Source of the DNA: Akkermansia muciniphila
GTDB lineage: Bacteria > Verrucomicrobiota > Verrucomicrobiia > Limisphaerales > SXTU01
DNA: 64,000 nt
Assembly: GCA_945874145.1 (NCBI GenBank)
Contig: CAMCFN010000004.1
Span: forward strand, 69,407 to 133,406
Reading direction: 5' to 3'
Under the pieces are notes generated by a model. It did not search any database and was not told the origin of the DNA. It saw only the letters and a program-made list of their open reading frames with translations. Positions 62,204-64,000 of the stretch are shown here, in pieces. The translations under genes and the position numbers were made by a program. Each line of letters opens with the position of its first letter. Positions within the stretch are counted from its first letter, which is position 1.

Positions 62204-62953
62204 ATGAACACAGCCTCGCCCCGCCCCGCCCGCAGTGCCTTCACTCTCATCGAACTCCTCGTCGTGATCGCCATCATCGCGATTCTGGCGGGGATGCTTC
62301 TGCCGGCATTGGGGAAAGCCAAATCCAAGGCCCACGATCTTGCCTGCAGGAACAACCTCAAAACTCTGGCGATGGCCGCCATGCTTTATGGCCAAGACTA
62401 TGACGACATCACTCCCATCACCTACGGGACGGCCGCGGTCATCGGCACCTCGAACATTTGGTATCGGTCGCTTGGCTACTACGCTGGCAAAGCAGGCGAC
62501 CTAGCGGCCGGACGAGCCGGCAAGGTTTTCGAGTGTCCGGGCTTCAAGCCGATCGCCTCGCAGAGCACCGCCGGCTTCATCACGAGCTTGGGGATTTGTT
62601 ACGGGCAAAACCGCTACCTGACCCAGTTGCCGAACGCGGCGGTGCGTTTCGCCACGATTGATGATCCCACGGACACCCAGATCCACGCCGACACTGACGG
62701 CTACAACGCGGTCAACTATCAGGACAACCTCGCCACTTTCCCCGTAGGCATCAACACCACTCTCTACCGGCACAATGGCGGCTACGAAACGAGCAGCATG
62801 GGAAATCAATACACCCGGCCGGTGCCGACGGGTATGGGCTTGTCGCAAGGCCCGCGCTCCGGCACGGCCAACTTGAACTGGGTTGACGGCCACGTCTCCA
62901 GCCTGAAGTGGACCAACAATATCACGCGACTGTTTACCATTCAGCGGGACTGA
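62204..62953 (+). CDS. Type II secretion pseudopilin-like protein
   Basis: 249 residues. N-terminus [20 protein letters not shown], the prepilin signature with processing before Phe and the helix that follows ([20 protein letters not shown]), as usual in the verrucomicrobial H-X9-DG family. The C-terminal [10 protein letters not shown] is that family's end motif. Secreted or surface pseudopilin; peptidase and assembly partners would be elsewhere, perhaps including the 36-42 kb operon. The 241 bases upstream hold no convincing gene. Confidence 0.85.
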   Translation: MNTASPRPARSAFTLIELLVVIAIIAILAGMLLPALGKAKSKAHDLACRNNLKTLAMAAMLYGQDYDDITPITYGTAAVIGTSNIWYRSLGYYAGKAGDLAAGRAGKVFECPGFKPIASQSTAGFITSLGICYGQNRYLTQLPNAAVRFATIDDPTDTQIHADTDGYNAVNYQDNLATFPVGINTTLYRHNGGYETSSMGNQYTRPVPTGMGLSQGPRSGTANLNWVDGHVSSLKWTNNITRLFTIQRD

Positions 62954-62966
62954 GCGCTCGCCGCCC

Positions 62967-63168
62967 TTCCCGCCGGCAAGCCCGCGGCGCGGCTTGTCAT
63001 CATCAGCTTCAAACACGACGTGTGCGTGGAGGCGAAGAAGCTCTTCCTGTAATTTCGGTGCTGTTCCTGGCCAGCTTCAAGCAGGACAAAGCCACCAGCG
63101 CATGGTCGCCCACAGCGGAGGAGTTGATTAAGCGATCAAAAGCCATCGGACTGGGCTGCCTTAACCTC
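62967..63168 (+). pseudogene. Broken partial copy of the glycerophosphodiesterase gene
   Basis: Reads LPAGKPAARLVIISFKHDVC and VEAKKLF, then changes frame and continues PVISVLFLASFKQDKATSAW followed by SPTAEELIKRSKAIGLG. The same sequence in the intact gene downstream is SGKPASQLVIISFSHPVC, EAKKLFPKIPVLFLSS and so on. It covers only the middle of the protein, with a frameshift near 63050, so it is a fragment and not a functional gene. Confidence 0.75.
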
Positions 63169-63300
63169 CCCCGGTTGAGCACGTTTCGGTTCTGCGACAG
63201 TTCCCTCCGTACCAGCCGGCTGGCCGATGGCATCGCGGACACCGAAGAGGCCGGACGCATGACAGGCCCCCCTCCATCCTCACCTCGCACTGTCGGCCAC

Positions 63301-63331
63301 CAAATCCGTGTTCATCTGTCCATCCGTGGTT
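63301..63331. repeat. Single arm of the AACCACGGAT repeat family
   Basis: Reverse complement reads AACCACGGATGGACAGATGA then ACACGGATTTG, matching the arms of the cassette at 45010-45418. It stands 13 bases before the start of the downstream gene. Confidence 0.6.
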
Positions 63332-63343
63332 AAACTCACCCTC

Positions 63344-64000
63344 ATGAAACTGACCGCTTTGCTTTTGCTTCTGCTCGGCTTCGTCGCCAAGACTTCCGCC
63401 GTGGACATCATCGCGCACCGGGGCGCTTCGCACGATGCGCCGGAAAACACGCTCGCCGCCTTCAAGCTCGGCTGGCAGCAGCAGGCTGACGCGGTCGAGT
63501 TGGACATCTGGCTGACCAAGGACGGCAAAATCATCGTCTCCCACGACACGGACACCAAACGCGCTACCGGCATCGCGAAGAAAATTCCCGAGAGCACACT
63601 GGCCGAGTTGCGCGCGCTCGAAGCCGGCTCCTGGAAAGACCCGAAGTGGAAGGGCGAGAAACTGCCCACCCTCACCGAGGTGCTGGCGCTTATCCCTGCC
63701 GGCAAGCGTCTGGTCATCGAAATCAAGTGTGGTCCCGAGGTGCTGCCCGAGCTGGAGCGCGACCTCAAGGTGTCTGGCAAGCCCGCGTCGCAGCTCGTCA
63801 TCATCAGCTTCAGCCACCCGGTGTGCGCGGAGGCCAAAAAGCTCTTCCCCAAGATCCCCGTGCTGTTTCTCTCGAGTTTCAAGCAGGACAAGGCCACGGG
63901 CGCGTGGTCGCCGACGCCGGAGTCGTTGATTGCGAAAGCCAAATCCGCCGGGCTGGATGGCCTCAACCTCGCCTTCAAAGGCCCGCTCGATGCCGCGTTC
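63344..64000 (+). CDS. Glycerophosphodiester phosphodiesterase, 5' part (runs off the window)
   Basis: 219 codons visible from ATG 63344; the 3' end is outside. Signal peptide MKLTALLLLLLGFVAKTSA, then the GDPD core VDIIAHRGASHDAPENTLAA with the catalytic His/Arg and Glu (HRG and ENT), ADAVELDIWLTKDGKIIVSH (metal-binding Glu/Asp, second His), and TLTEVLALIPAGKRLVIEIK. Periplasmic enzyme hydrolysing glycerophosphodiesters to glycerol 3-phosphate and an alcohol. The remaining C-terminal half should follow beyond the window. Confidence 0.85.
   Translation, partial: MKLTALLLLLLGFVAKTSAVDIIAHRGASHDAPENTLAAFKLGWQQQADAVELDIWLTKDGKIIVSHDTDTKRATGIAKKIPESTLAELRALEAGSWKDPKWKGEKLPTLTEVLALIPAGKRLVIEIKCGPEVLPELERDLKVSGKPASQLVIISFSHPVCAEAKKLFPKIPVLFLSSFKQDKATGAWSPTPESLIAKAKSAGLDGLNLAFKGPLDAAF

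Overview
The window looks like a chromosomal segment of a Verrucomicrobia-type bacterium, most like the Pedosphaera/Limisphaera side of the phylum. This is inferred from gene content, not from a search. The indicators are a DUF1501 + PSCyt1/DUF1549/DUF1553 gene pair, a ThuA-like protein, a prepilin-like protein with the long N-terminus typical of that phylum, a uniformly high-GC background, and many dispersed hairpin-type repeats that sit between genes and sometimes inside them. No rRNA, tRNA, CRISPR array or replication origin was seen.

Layout. 1-11 kb: the 3' part of clpB, a secreted matrixin-like protease, a DUF3445 protein carrying an in-frame repeat insertion, then a minus-strand run (MFS transporter, YdjM-like membrane protein, ribokinase, secreted proteins, NHL-repeat protein, mtnA), then a DUF433/DUF5615 toxin-antitoxin-like pair with a third small gene. 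11-22 kb: repeat-rich spacer, aldo/keto reductase, DUF1501 and PSD1 genes, a ThuA-like gene, a membrane protein and a Gfo/Idh/MocA oxidoreductase. 22-33 kb: an exopolysaccharide locus of predicted beta-barrel, Wza-like export protein, Wzc-like BY-kinase and two glycosyltransferases, followed by a Prc-type S41 protease.

33-36 kb: an unrecognised gene split by an IS4-family element with an 11-bp target duplication; the gene and the transposase share three in-frame TAG codons. 36-42 kb: a tightly overlapping type IV pilus/type II secretion operon (GspE/PilB ATPase, PilM-PilN/GspL-like, PilO/GspM-like, secretin). 42-47 kb: adenylate kinase with a tiny zinc-ribbon gene and a membrane protein, a branched-chain aminotransferase, a short gene inside an inverted-repeat cassette, and mcsA-mcsB (protein-arginine kinase). 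47-53 kb: a cytoplasmic PAS histidine kinase overlapping a receiver-PAS protein, an M81/MlrC protein and a YceH protein. 53.5-54.8 kb: a decayed integrase-type IS with four copies of its terminal motif. 55-64 kb: MntR-like regulator and minimal zincin, typA, a MetE-like methyltransferase, a tandem nucleoside diphosphate kinase, glutathione peroxidase, an alpha/beta hydrolase, a pseudopilin, and a glycerophosphodiesterase gene that runs off the end with a broken partial copy just upstream.

There is no clear new defence island. The least explained items are the intragenic and intergenic repeat families, the two IS elements, the histidine kinase/receiver pair, the two-domain NDK with a single catalytic histidine, and the beta-barrel of the export locus.
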